DNA from: Brettanomyces bruxellensis | Lineage: Eukaryota > Ascomycota > Pichiomycetes > Pichiales > Pichiaceae | Assembly: GCF_011074885.1 (NCBI RefSeq) | Contig: NC_054689.1 | Span: forward strand, 620,001-684,000 | DNA: 64,000 nt | Reading direction: 5' to 3' | In this document: in pieces, positions 46,185 through 56,694 of the stretch | How positions within the stretch are numbered: position 1 is the stretch's first letter | Layout: each line of letters opens with the position of its first letter | Made by a program: the position numbers and the translations under genes | Notes under the pieces: generated by a model | Database searches by the model: none | Told to the model about the DNA's origin: nothing | Seen by the model: the letters and a program-made list of their open reading frames with translations, nothing else

Positions 46185-48140
46185 ATGCCAGCAACAGTTT
46201 CGGGGACAGCCTTTCATCACAGAAAGGCGGGTATAGTTACCATATTGGAGGATGCAGAACCACCAAAAGTGGTGTGGAAGTGCGTGGATACTGATGCAAG
46301 TCATTCCGTGGTGAGTATTCCGCTTGATAAGATTGTTAGTTTGCAGGCGACCCCGGCCAAAATCCAAAAGATGATGCTGAAGATAGGACTTAAGGATGAG
46401 CATGGCTCAGAGAGTGATGGCAAAAAGCAAAAGAAGCACAAGAACAGTGTGATTTTCAGCTTCAACAACAGGGTCACTATGGATAATATAAAGCTGACTT
46501 TGCAGCAAGTGATTGCAAGAAAGAAAACCAGCAAGGAAATGGAAGCAAGCAGATCAGAGACACCAGATAACGAGTTTGGCACATCGGAATACGGCGAAAA
46601 TGTTGATAATGATGAGCTTTTGACCAATCTGTTGGACTCAAAGAAGCTCCTCAAGAATTTCACTCTTCAACAGAAGCTTTTAAGGGAGAACTCGGATTTA
46701 ATGAAGACTTTTACAGAGGCCGTGATTAAAAGTGGTTTAGAGCCTGAAGAATTCTGGTCAAGCAGAATCCATCTTTTGCGATCATACGCAGTCCAACACA
46801 GTCAGAAAAGGGGACCATACAATGTTCTCAGTACAATTAAACCTGTTGCCTCCAGTGAAAACGAAGTTAATGTTAGTGTGACGCGCGAGAAAATACATGA
46901 GATTTTCAAGCAGTATCCGATAGTCCGAAAAGCGTATGATGACAATGTTCCCAAGATAAGTGAGGGGGAGTTCTGGTCCCGATTCTTTTCCTCGAAGCTC
47001 TTTCGTAAGTTGAGGGGAGAAAAGATAAACTTGTACGATCGTGGTGATATCACCTTGGATAAGTATTTGTACTACGATCCCGACTACGATGGAGAGGAGG
47101 AGGATGAGGATGTGGATAAATTGTTAGAGGATCAGGAGGCAAAGGAAACAGACAGACATAAGGAAAAAGGACGATCGAAGAAAAGAAGAGCTTCCGATCT
47201 ACAGATCACTGCAGCTAAAAAGAAGGTGAAACTTTTCAACGGTGAGGATGAGAAGATCTCCAAATGCATTGATATCCTCGGAAACGAGGCTGATGATGCT
47301 GGATTATTGGGAAACAAGCCGGATATTACCATGAAGAAGGATCAGGACCCAGACCTTGTGAATATTATGAGGACCATGAATAGGTTAAGCAGACGTATGA
47401 TGTCAAACATCAAGGAGAATCCAAGGAAGAAAAATGCAAACCCAGACGATGAGTTCAAGCATGAATTGGAAATAAAGGACCTTGACCACAAGGAAACTGT
47501 GGATTACAATAAGTTGAATTACACACAGCGGTCAAACGTTTCTTCCAGTATCGTTCCTCCCGAACTTGTGAAGCAGGCCATGACTCAATCCGACTTGAAT
47601 CCCAAGTTAAATGATTACGATGCATCCATGCAGATGTTCAAAGGCCAGTTTAATGAGGCCGAGAAGCTCGACTTGACATCGGTGTACTTTCAGATTAAAA
47701 AGTCGATATATGACTCTTATAAGGATGTGATCAGTATTGTGAGAAAGAATTCCAAGCAGTCAAGTCAATCCTGGAGTCTTGACAACGACAACTTGAGTAC
47801 TGGATGGAAGGATGCTCGTAGTGAAATTTCAAAGGATAGATTAGAAAGTCTCCGGCTTACCCAGTCAACATCTATTGAATTCCTCCGTCATTTTTGGATT
47901 CACTTCAATTCCATCTCAACTTCATCTATCTCGACAAATTCTCACTTCAAGAAGGAACTGATACAGCTGCGAAAATCATTTTTCAGCATCACCAAGTGTC
48001 TTGAAAGAGTAACTGCGAACCTGAATCAATCTGAGGGTGAAGAACGTACCAAGGAGGAAGAAATCATGCATCCATTGATAGAATCTCTAAAAAGGGCACT
48101 ACAAAAATACGAAGATGCCATCATCGAACCCAAGCGCTAG
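46185..48140 (+). CDS. TFB1: TFIIH core subunit Tfb1
   Basis: 651 residues from the ATG at 46185. The N-terminal PH/p62 domain (about 1-110) starts VSGTAFHHRKAGIVTILED and holds VSIPLDKIVSLQATPAKIQKMMLKIGL in part. Two BSD domains follow, recognisable by LEPEEFWSSRIHLL (about 186) and ISEGEFWSRFFSSKLFRKL (about 258). The C-terminal half contains PPELVKQAMTQS and SLRLTQSTSIEFLRHFW typical of the p62/Tfb1 family. Tfb1 is part of the TFIIH core for nucleotide excision repair and RNA polymerase II initiation, and its PH domain binds activation domains, TFIIE and Rad2/Rad4. Length is close to S. cerevisiae Tfb1 (642). It converges with SWA2, 145 bases apart. Confidence 0.95.
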   Translation: MPATVSGTAFHHRKAGIVTILEDAEPPKVVWKCVDTDASHSVVSIPLDKIVSLQATPAKIQKMMLKIGLKDEHGSESDGKKQKKHKNSVIFSFNNRVTMDNIKLTLQQVIARKKTSKEMEASRSETPDNEFGTSEYGENVDNDELLTNLLDSKKLLKNFTLQQKLLRENSDLMKTFTEAVIKSGLEPEEFWSSRIHLLRSYAVQHSQKRGPYNVLSTIKPVASSENEVNVSVTREKIHEIFKQYPIVRKAYDDNVPKISEGEFWSRFFSSKLFRKLRGEKINLYDRGDITLDKYLYYDPDYDGEEEDEDVDKLLEDQEAKETDRHKEKGRSKKRRASDLQITAAKKKVKLFNGEDEKISKCIDILGNEADDAGLLGNKPDITMKKDQDPDLVNIMRTMNRLSRRMMSNIKENPRKKNANPDDEFKHELEIKDLDHKETVDYNKLNYTQRSNVSSSIVPPELVKQAMTQSDLNPKLNDYDASMQMFKGQFNEAEKLDLTSVYFQIKKSIYDSYKDVISIVRKNSKQSSQSWSLDNDNLSTGWKDARSEISKDRLESLRLTQSTSIEFLRHFWIHFNSISTSSISTNSHFKKELIQLRKSFFSITKCLERVTANLNQSEGEERTKEEEIMHPLIESLKRALQKYEDAIIEPKR

Positions 48141-48285
48141 AGATTTATTGGGTGCAAATATAATAATTACATACAACCAAAAGCACAATATAAAATAAAA
48201 GAAGGCTTTACTAATACCATTACAGAAAAGTAAACATGATATGTAATATTGTATCTATATATGGCAGCTTTCTACACAAACACCC

Positions 48286-50626
48286 TCATTTTATATTGTT
48301 CATCTTCTTGTATGTCTCCCAAGCCTCGTTTATTGTAATAAATACACCATTGGCGATCATCTTCTGTTCAGTTGTGACATTATTCCCAAGCTTATCTGGA
48401 TGAACCTTTGCAACCGCTTTAAGATATGTAATTTTGACTTTCTTGTCCAAAACAAGGTCTGTCATTGACACAGGTCTCCAATGAAGATCCGGCCATAGAA
48501 TTTCATGCAAACTAGATAGCAAGGCCCTGATATTATCCCTTTTACCATTGCTCCAACCTTGCAGAAGGCCTTCCACCTTATCGTGTAATCTAAACATTTC
48601 TTCCTTCTCTTTTTCCTCGGCATCTTCCTGTCTTTTGACCCTCCTTAATGTTTCACTTTCTCTGTATAATTTAGGTGTCACAGTAGAATTTGACGATCTA
48701 TGAGTTGCAGAAACAGGCCTTTCAACTGCAGGCTTACGTTTAGGCTGCATAACAGATAGACAGCGTCTTCTTCCATCCATGATTGGCTTTGATGACACCC
48801 CATGCTTCAACAATTCGTCATATGCTTTAAATGAATCCTGGAACTTTTCTAACTGCTCTAAAGCTTCAGCACGCCTTATGTTTAATTTAATCCAGAACTT
48901 CTTCAAACTCTTGTGTGGCTCCAACATGAGATCATCCAGCAAAGACACATCCTTGCAAAGGGTTGAGATCATGTCAAGACCACTTGTACAAGCACTAAGT
49001 TGATCTCTAGAGTTTCCTAGCTTTTCAAACACGGTTGCCAAATTTGAGTACATCAATATTCTGAAAGGATGATCAGTTGAGAGGAATTGAAGAGCCTCCT
49101 GATAGCATTCTAATGCCTTTGGGAAATCTCCCGATTTGAAAGCAGCTGCACCTTCTTCTCGTGCAATACCAAATGGCATCGATGGTTTATTGTACGGAAT
49201 GAGTCCACCTGGAGTTCTGGATTTAGTAGAAGAGACACCATTACTTGTAGTCGATAAAGGTGCCTCCATTATATCAACAAGAGTTTCATCCGGACTTTTG
49301 GATCTGTCATTTTCAGAGTTCTTCCTGGGTAGCAAAGTGCTCTTATGCTGCATACTCTGTACTCCAACCTGCTGCTGAGTGTGAGACCGCCTTTCTTGTT
49401 GACCAATCTCTGGCGTGCGTTCAACCGATTGCGATCTGGATGAATTAAAAGAGTCATAATTTGACGGTTTGTAACCAGAATGCTCATCTGCTTTTCCAAA
49501 GTCAGACATCACATGATCCCTACCCAAACGGAACTCTCTGTCCTTTGCTCGTTGACCAGCAGTTAGTCTTCTAATATGATCTCTCGTCAGTTCATCTCTT
49601 TCATCCATTAATCCGATCGATTTCTTCTTATACACATCTCTGTTTTTCATCCATGCTGGCTCGTTTCCAGTTCGTTCATTTTGCTGCTGCTTGTACATCT
49701 CAATTCCTTGCTGAAGCTTTTCACGACCAGATTTGAAAAGCCTTGAGGCTTTACTCATAAATTCACTGGATAAGTCATTGACAACTTCACCTAAGGATTC
49801 TGAATTTGACACTTTCAGGTTGTTCGGCAACGATGCATGATCATATCTCCGTCTATCATTTGAATCTTTGAGCAGTGAGCATATTTAATGCTGATTCCAC
49901 ATTATAACCTGAACTGGTTTGATTTAAAGCTCTGGAAGCCTCATCAATGTCAAAGCCCATGTCCATAAGTACAGCCAATGCATCATCCTTCTTTTCATCA
50001 ATCATGTGTTTCTGTGAATCCTGCTGACTGCCGAGATCGGCATGTATCGGCAAGTGTGTGGAATTAGAGTTATTATTTTCGGTCTTATGCTGCAAACTGG
50101 TTTCAGATTTATTAGGTGTTGAAACGGGCGTAAAGAATCCTTCTAGCAGATCCATCCCGCCGTTATCAGCTATTATGCCATTATTAACATCTGTGTTGTC
50201 CTTATTAACAGTTTGATGGCCATTTGTTGGTATTCCCAGATTTGTAACTACTGGATTAGACTGACTTGAACTTGCTATTTTTGAGGAATTTCCATTTGAT
50301 GGCAAAGATGATTGTGATCTAGAAGAAGGAGTAGTAAATGAAGCAAATATATCATTCACTGTACCCTTATGCGTTGAAGAAGGTTGTGGTTTCAGAGGTT
50401 GAGTATTGAAAATGCTATTTCCGGAGCCATTTCCTTTCAAATGGGTTTCTAAAAAGTCCATATCAATGCTTGCAGTTGAAGAATCATTCCTCGCAATATT
50501 TGAAAGAGAGGACGATGATAGTTTCATTTGTTGAGCCATCCCCATGCTCGAATTCTTGTTAAAAGATTTTCTAGTGGATGATTGCAGGAGATTCGCAAAT
50601 ATATCATTTTTTGGATTTGAAGGCAT
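48286..50626 (-). CDS. SWA2: Auxilin-like J protein Swa2, reading frame broken by a +1 shift
   Basis: The gene is spread over two frames. Part 1 (50626 to the TGA at 49858-49856, 256 residues) has NDIFANLL-type, Asn/Ser-rich clathrin-binding repeats and a UBA domain (about 215-256, AVLMDMGFDIDEASRAL). Part 2 continues in the +1 frame at AAT (49860-49858) and runs to 48286: a short linker, a TPR region (about IAREEGAAAFKSGDFPKALECYQEAL) and a C-terminal auxilin J domain with LHWRPVSMTDLVL and the HPDKLG motif. Part 2 has no ATG near its start. The joined length is about 780 (S. cerevisiae Swa2: 668). Swa2 strips clathrin from vesicles with Hsp70. No intron signals sit at the junction. A sequencing error, a true break or programmed shifting at AAA-TGA are all possible. 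Confidence 0.85.
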
Positions 50627-51187
<561 letters not shown>

Positions 51188-51466
51188 AGCCAGAGAGGAA
51201 GTTTGAAAGAATAGATAGTGTTTGAAAGCAAGAGGGTATGAAGCTTAAACAAATTGAAGAAACGCCAATGGTCGATTGAAGAATCAGTCTACCCAGATAA
51301 ATATACTTGGAATATTCGACACACTTATAAACAAGCTTTTAGTTCTCTCAGGGGTGGTTTGTGCAAACTCTATATGTATATGTACGATTGATTTAATGAT
51401 ATCAATATTTTTTGGAAATTAATTACCGAGCAAGGATGAAAACTAGTTAAGAACATTTGGATTTTA

Positions 51467-51818
51467 TCAGTTTTCGGTAGCACTGTCGTCAGGCCTGGTT
51501 TCGGAAAGATGGAACTGGGCACTCTTCTTGTAGTTTTCCCATAACTGGTTAACTAAAGCGATGCTTTCATTTGTATTTTTAACTTTTGACAATTCCTTGT
51601 TGACATCCTTCACGCTCCCATTAATTTGTTTCTGTTTGTAGCAATGTTAGTATTGAGCAGATTTTTATAAGAACCTAAGACAGATTTCTTCACTTTCAGA
51701 ATAATATCACGTCATCACGATATTTGTGTATGCTTACCAAATCATCGATGATTCGTTTGTATAAAGCCAATTGAGATTTATGCTCGGGATGCTCAAAAAT
51801 GTCTTCGGAGTCTGACAT
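51467..51818 (-). CDS. DAD4: DASH/Dam1 complex subunit Dad4 (spliced)
   Basis: Two exons on the minus strand, 51818-51738 (27 codons) and 51631-51467 (54 codons plus stop), give 81 residues starting MSDSEDIFEHPEHKSQ. The joined reading LYKRIIDDLKQINGSVKDVN and the following VNQLWENYKKSAQFHLSET match yeast Dad4 (LSRIIGNIKRLNESVAILNQ and CDNYHSSVQFNLEAT). The protein is one helix pair of the ten-subunit Dam1 ring that couples kinetochores to microtubules. S. cerevisiae Dad4 has 72 residues and no intron. Exon 1 alone reads on into the intron as a meaningless tail, so a gene finder without splicing would miss this gene. It diverges from the dipeptidyl peptidase III gene. Confidence 0.88.
51632..51737 (-). 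other. DAD4: DAD4 intron
   Basis: 106 bases on the minus strand: GTAAGC at 51737-51732, TACTAAC at 51652-51646, CAG at the 3' end (51634-51632). Excision joins GAT GAT TTG to AAA CAA ATT in frame. Confidence 0.88.
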
Positions 51819-52293
51819 TATAAAATTGACGAGATCTCGGCTGTTGGCATCTAGGAATCTTGTAAAGTGGTGCTTTCGAGTGAATTGAAAAGCTAGAATG
51901 TATAGCAACTGCTAACTGTAAGGAAATGGGGATAATGAAAATGCACGCACGCGAAAGAATACGCAAAAGAGATTAAATAAAAAAAAAAAATTAAAATAAA
52001 GGATAAAAAGAAAGGAAAAAGTCAATGATAGCAGCTGAGAAGTGGAGTTTTACTATGGCGCCGTTTACAAATTGTTTGCGGAATAACGCGAGTGGGCACC
52101 TACCCGATTTTCCTTCCTATTACTTCTCTCTATCTATCCACTTGCGCAGAGGGATCAATCTTCCATCAATTACCACATTTTATATTTTTGGGAATTACAT
52201 CGGCGGATTCAATTCTGTGCATGCTGAAATTTGCGTTGCGTATTTTTTCCTCTTCATATTCCCTTTGATACAATAATTACTATCCCCTGTTAT
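51819..52293. other. Divergent DAD4/DPP3 promoter region
   Basis: 475 AT-rich bases with an A-rich stretch near 51975-52015. No gene. Confidence 0.55.
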
Positions 52294-54474
52294 ATGAACA
52301 TCATTCGTTCTTTAAGCAGGAGCCGAATATTTCCAGCAATTGCCAGATACCAGAAAGTTTCTAAAGGCTCAGTTAGACTGTTCAGCTGTTTCCAACCAAG
52401 CATGTCGATCAACAAAGAGGATTACTATGCAGACACAGATGCTCCGATTGCAAGAATTGAGGCATCGAAATATTTTGGTGACCTTACACCTAAAGAGCAG
52501 AGATATGCACACTACTTTTCAAAAGCGGGCCACTGGGGAACCAGGGTTGTTATGAGATCGGTTTCTCCGGAATCAGAGGATATATACGACTTGATTCTTA
52601 CAATTCATAAAGCAGTCAAGGGTGATTATTCCGAATTGAAGAAAAACTTGGGTGAGAGGCCCGTCCAGCAGTGGTTGGAGTATGCGTCGGAATTCCTTGC
52701 CAATTTGGGCAACTACAAGTCTTTTGGTGACGTGAAGTTCATTCCAAGAATTCCGTTGACTGACTTGAAGACTCTAGTTCAAAGCACGAACAGTGAGGCT
52801 GCACTTCAGCTCTTTGAGTCGGCAAGAATCGCAATCTACTCATTGGATGGAAACACGGCACTTATGGGCTCACCTGAGAAAGGCCAAGTTTCAGGATACT
52901 ATCTCAACCTTGTTACTAAGGCTGAGGGTGAGGCTGTGGATGCTGCTCTTGCCTCAAAGGGCATTATGCCCGAGAATATTCGAGTCGAGAAGGCTACAAG
53001 TGGCAATAAGTTCATCGTTCATGTTGCCAGTGCATTTACATCCAATGCAACCGGTTACTATCCAGAGAAAATCGAGTTTAGCATCGAGGGAAAGCCAGCA
53101 AGCTTGACATTCCAATTTGGAGACCACTCCAAGGAATTTTCGCACATTGCAGAGTCACTGCAAAAAGCCAAGCAGAATGCAGCAAACGAGACTGAGGTTA
53201 AGATGCTTGAAAACTACATTGCAGCTTTTGCAACCGGATCAATGAATTGCCACTACAACTCGCAGGTGTACTGGGTTAAGGACATCGGACCATCAGTTGA
53301 AACCAATATTGGCTTTATTGAGACTTACCGGGACTATCTCGGCACAAAGGGTGAGTGGGAATGCCTTGTTGCCATGGTCAACAAGGACAGAACCAAGAAG
53401 TTCGGTAGCTTGGTGAAGAATGCAACCGAATTTATCACAGAGTTGCCCTGGGATAAGTCGTTCGAGAAAGATAGGTTCACACCTCCTGACTTTACTTCAT
53501 TGGAGGTGTTGACTTATGCAGGTTCGGGCTGTCCAATAGGCATCAATATTCCAAATTACGATAAGATCCGGATCAATGTGGGTTTCAAGAATGTCTCGTT
53601 GGGAAATATCCTTAATGCCAAGTCCAGAAAGCACCACATCTCGTTTATCGAGGAGGATTTGCAGAAAGTTTACGATGACTACTGCACCAAGGCTTTTGAG
53701 GTTCAAGTTGGAATTCACGAGTTGCTCGGTCATGGAACCGGCAAGTTGTTGATGGAAAATGGGGATGGTACATTCAACTTTGACCGCAACAGTCCTCCAA
53801 TTGGCTTGGATGGAAAACCTGTAAGCACGTACTACAAACCTGGTGAGACCTGGGGATCTGTTTTCGGATCGGTTGCAGGTCCATATGAGGAATGTAGAGC
53901 CGAGTCTGTGGCCATGTATCTCATCACAAACCGCAAGTTATTGGAAATATTTGGTTACAAGACCAAGGAAGAGCAGGATATTGTCACATACGTGTCGTAC
54001 TTATCCATGTGCAGAGCTGGATTGCTTGCCTTGGAGTTTTATGACCCTGAAAACAAGAAATGGGGCCAGGCGCACTGCCAAGCTAGATATGCCATTATGA
54101 AGACGTTTTTGGATGCTGGGGAAGGTCTTGTGAAGCTTGAGTACACAAAACCTGAGTACTCCGATCTTGTCGTGAAGGTTGACAAGTCGAAGATAGCTAC
54201 GGTTGGACAGAAGGCGATTTCCGACTTCTTGAAGAAACTTCATGTTTACAAATGCTCGGCCGATGTTAAGCACGGATCCGAGTTCTTTGAAACGTTGACC
54301 ACGATTCCGGACGATTTGCTCAAGTTCAGAAAGGCAGTTTTGGCCCAGAAACTTCCAAGAAAGCAGCTTGTTCAGGCCAACACTTATATCGATAAGGACG
54401 GGAAAGTGCAGCTCAAAGAGTATGAGGAGAGCGAGATTGGAATGATTAACTCCTTTGCCGAGAGAGAGACATGA
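52294..54474 (+). CDS. Dipeptidyl peptidase III (M49 metallopeptidase)
   Basis: 726 residues from the ATG at 52294. The zinc site HELLGH (475-480, His475, Glu476, His480) and the second glutamate motif EECRAE (532-537) are intact and define family M49, which releases dipeptides from the N-terminus of short peptides. The yeast counterpart is the YOL057W protein (711 residues). An internal ATG at 52402 (residue 37, MSINKEDYYADTDAPI) aligns with the usual start of that family; the 36 residues before it are Arg/Ser-rich without acids (MNIIRSLSRSRIFPAIARYQ) and look like a mitochondrial presequence. Two start sites could give cytosolic and mitochondrial forms. The frame is intact throughout. Confidence 0.95.
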   Translation: MNIIRSLSRSRIFPAIARYQKVSKGSVRLFSCFQPSMSINKEDYYADTDAPIARIEASKYFGDLTPKEQRYAHYFSKAGHWGTRVVMRSVSPESEDIYDLILTIHKAVKGDYSELKKNLGERPVQQWLEYASEFLANLGNYKSFGDVKFIPRIPLTDLKTLVQSTNSEAALQLFESARIAIYSLDGNTALMGSPEKGQVSGYYLNLVTKAEGEAVDAALASKGIMPENIRVEKATSGNKFIVHVASAFTSNATGYYPEKIEFSIEGKPASLTFQFGDHSKEFSHIAESLQKAKQNAANETEVKMLENYIAAFATGSMNCHYNSQVYWVKDIGPSVETNIGFIETYRDYLGTKGEWECLVAMVNKDRTKKFGSLVKNATEFITELPWDKSFEKDRFTPPDFTSLEVLTYAGSGCPIGINIPNYDKIRINVGFKNVSLGNILNAKSRKHHISFIEEDLQKVYDDYCTKAFEVQVGIHELLGHGTGKLLMENGDGTFNFDRNSPPIGLDGKPVSTYYKPGETWGSVFGSVAGPYEECRAESVAMYLITNRKLLEIFGYKTKEEQDIVTYVSYLSMCRAGLLALEFYDPENKKWGQAHCQARYAIMKTFLDAGEGLVKLEYTKPEYSDLVVKVDKSKIATVGQKAISDFLKKLHVYKCSADVKHGSEFFETLTTIPDDLLKFRKAVLAQKLPRKQLVQANTYIDKDGKVQLKEYEESEIGMINSFAERET

Positions 54475-55025
54475 GTGCAGGAATACTCGCTATATAGTAC
54501 ATTGAATATACCATGGACTCTGTATAGTCTGCTAATATTATGAACCTTAGTTTTGGGTGATTATCTATAGATATATGAGAAAGTTACCTAAATATAGCAT
54601 GTGATGAGTCTGCCTTATTACAGTATGAAGCTACCTTATCTCGGCATGCGATAAGTCTAATGGCATTAGAATAAATATTTCCACTGGTGCAATATCTATT
54701 CCATGCGATGCATTTCCACCTCTTTTTCTCTTCCCATTACATTTCCACTCTCTATTTTTTCTTTCCATCATGCCCTTCTCTTTTTTTGGTACTCCTTTTT
54801 TTTTTCATCTTTCTTATCTTGCTTGAATCGTCCGCTTTCCCTTTTTTTTTTTTTTTTTCAATAGCAAGACCGCTTTCAAAAAAATTTTTCCCGACCTTCA
54901 ACCTGAAATCAACCAATCAGTATGTCAGAGCTTCGAAGATAGATGGGGTCTGCAACACAGCAAAGCTCCCAGCCAGCTCAAAAAACTAGTTAAGCATAGA
55001 TAAGATTAAAGGAAACACAGTCAAA
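54475..55025. other. Intergenic region DPP3-HPT1
   Basis: 551 bases, with a pyrimidine-rich stretch from about 54690 and an uninterrupted T17 tract (54842-54858). It holds the HPT1 promoter. No gene. Confidence 0.6.
54842..54858 (+). repeat. T17 tract upstream of HPT1
   Basis: Uninterrupted run of 17 T about 170 bases before the HPT1 ATG, likely promoter element. Confidence 0.8.
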
Positions 55026-55649
55026 ATGGTGGAAGAAAACGAAAAATTGTTCATCTCTTATAATCACATCCATGAGCTTTGTAAAGAAGCAGCGGAGAAG
55101 ATAAAGAAGCTGGATATAGACTATATTATTGCCATTGGAGGAGGTGGTTTTATTCCAGCCCGTATTCTAAGGACATTCCTGAAAGAACCGGGTGAACCAA
55201 GCAAAAAGATCTTTGCTATTATCCTCTCCCTTTATGAAGATACTAATACCGTGTCTACCACGGCAGAAGAAGTTGGATCCAAAGTGAAGAGAATCCAGTG
55301 GATTCATTATGGAGAATCGGGAATAGACCTCTGCAACAAGAAGGTGTTAATTATTGATGAAGTCGATGATACGAGAACAACGCTTCATTATGCTTTGAGT
55401 GAATTACAAAAAGATGCTGAGCAGCAGGCCATTGACCGTGGATTCGAGAAGAGCAACACAGAATTCTTTATTTTCGTGCTACATAACAAGCTCAAGCCAA
55501 AGAAGGCTGACCTCCCAGCTTCTATAATGGATGGGAAGCACTATTTGGCTGTGAGAGATGTTCCTGATTGCTGGATTGCCTATCCATGGGAGTCTACCGA
55601 TATCGCTTATCAGCAAAAGATGGCTGAAAAGCAAGGTAACGATATCTAA
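55026..55649 (+). CDS. HPT1: Hypoxanthine-guanine phosphoribosyltransferase
   Basis: 207 residues from the ATG at 55026. IGGGGFIPARILRTFLKEPG, the PRPP-binding motif VLIIDEVDDTRTT (107-119, with Asp111-Glu-Val-Asp-Asp115), KPKKADLPAS and the C-terminal YPWESTDI are as in S. cerevisiae Hpt1; the related xanthine enzyme Xpt1 differs at several of these (IAITGGGMIPARII, KPKRAGLP). The enzyme salvages hypoxanthine and guanine with PRPP to IMP and GMP in the cytosol. The CTG at codon 52 encodes the leucine of RTFLKEPG, evidence for the standard code. Length is near S. cerevisiae Hpt1 (221). It converges with the complex I gene. Confidence 0.94.
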   Translation: MVEENEKLFISYNHIHELCKEAAEKIKKLDIDYIIAIGGGGFIPARILRTFLKEPGEPSKKIFAIILSLYEDTNTVSTTAEEVGSKVKRIQWIHYGESGIDLCNKKVLIIDEVDDTRTTLHYALSELQKDAEQQAIDRGFEKSNTEFFIFVLHNKLKPKKADLPASIMDGKHYLAVRDVPDCWIAYPWESTDIAYQQKMAEKQGNDI

Positions 55650-55894
55650 GTTGGCGCTTACGCTTTTTTTTTGTATTATTTGGGGGTTTGTGTACTCTCA
55701 ACCGAATAGAGATACGATGAAATTAGCACTGAAGGCTGCTTTCTTTTTTGTATACGTAGTTTCACCTAAATGCTACGTTACTGTTTGAATTCGGTGAATA
55801 AAATAAATATTGTGTTTAATAAATAAAGCAGTGACTGCTAGATAAGATGGTAACGTGCTAAAAAGCACAGAACTGCGACATTTCTGATCCCTTC

Positions 55895-56449
55895 TCATTT
55901 CGTAATCGTAAAAACCCTCACTGGATACTCGTTACTGTACATGCCACTTTCTTCCTCAGTCATGAGCCTCACCTTGAAGCCCTTGTTGAGATTTGGTGCA
56001 ATTATTGGACCGCCTTCCTTACCTAACACCTCACCATTAATGACTGAAGTTGGTAACGATTTAAGCGTGTCCGTAAGATGAAGCTTGCCCTGCTCAACAA
56101 CTTCCAATGCCTTGACACCCTCCTCGTTCTTGGGAAGTCTGGAATTTGCCTGACTGCCCACCTTGAGCAAACCACTCACTTTAGCCTGGGTAAATGCAAC
56201 AACCTTAGGATATGCTCTTCTTGTGTCTCTATCGCCATACTCGTTGTTCATAATATCGGTGGCTGGAATTGCGTTTGCACACTCATATTTCTCCTTGTTC
56301 GAACCAGGTGGTGGGACCCTGTATAGGGGAACATATGGATTACCTGATGATCGATTAGGCACAGGCACTAGAAGCCTTCTTATCACTTCATATATGCCCT
56401 TTGATCCGGTTGTATATTTCTTCCAAATTGGCACTGGTCCTCCACCCAT
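55895..56449 (-). CDS. Complex I accessory subunit, fungal 21.3 kDa (NUZM) type
   Basis: 184 residues from the ATG at 56449. PVPIWKKYTTGSKGIYEVIR, VPNRSSGNPYVP and RVPPPGS, then RDTRRAYPKVVAFTQ, fit the fungal NADH:ubiquinone oxidoreductase 21.3 kDa subunit (compare N. crassa FKKYNVGSTGIWEKIRRIL, and NUZM of Yarrowia). There is no classical cleavable presequence; the subunit is a supernumerary protein of mitochondrial complex I. Its presence implies a complex I-containing yeast, which excludes Saccharomycetaceae. It converges with HPT1 (245 bases) and diverges from the orphan gene at 56695. Confidence 0.85.
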   Translation of the reverse strand: MGGGPVPIWKKYTTGSKGIYEVIRRLLVPVPNRSSGNPYVPLYRVPPPGSNKEKYECANAIPATDIMNNEYGDRDTRRAYPKVVAFTQAKVSGLLKVGSQANSRLPKNEEGVKALEVVEQGKLHLTDTLKSLPTSVINGEVLGKEGGPIIAPNLNKGFKVRLMTEEESGMYSNEYPVRVFTITK

Positions 56450-56694
56450 TTTGAAACGTCTGGCTCTGCTGTAAGTTCAGAGGAAAAAGATTATGTTTTA
56501 ATCTGGCTGTGCTTTGTAACGATGTTGTGGGTTACGCACTTTAATAGTGTTGCGAATGCTCTATTTTTTTTAGCTTTAATTTCTATTTCATTTTCTTGAA
56601 TTCTATGATTGTTATTTTTTTGGGAAACTCGGAATTTATTTCGCATCACCGGTAATTATGTAAGCGGCTGACCATCCGACCAAGCTGGAGTACC

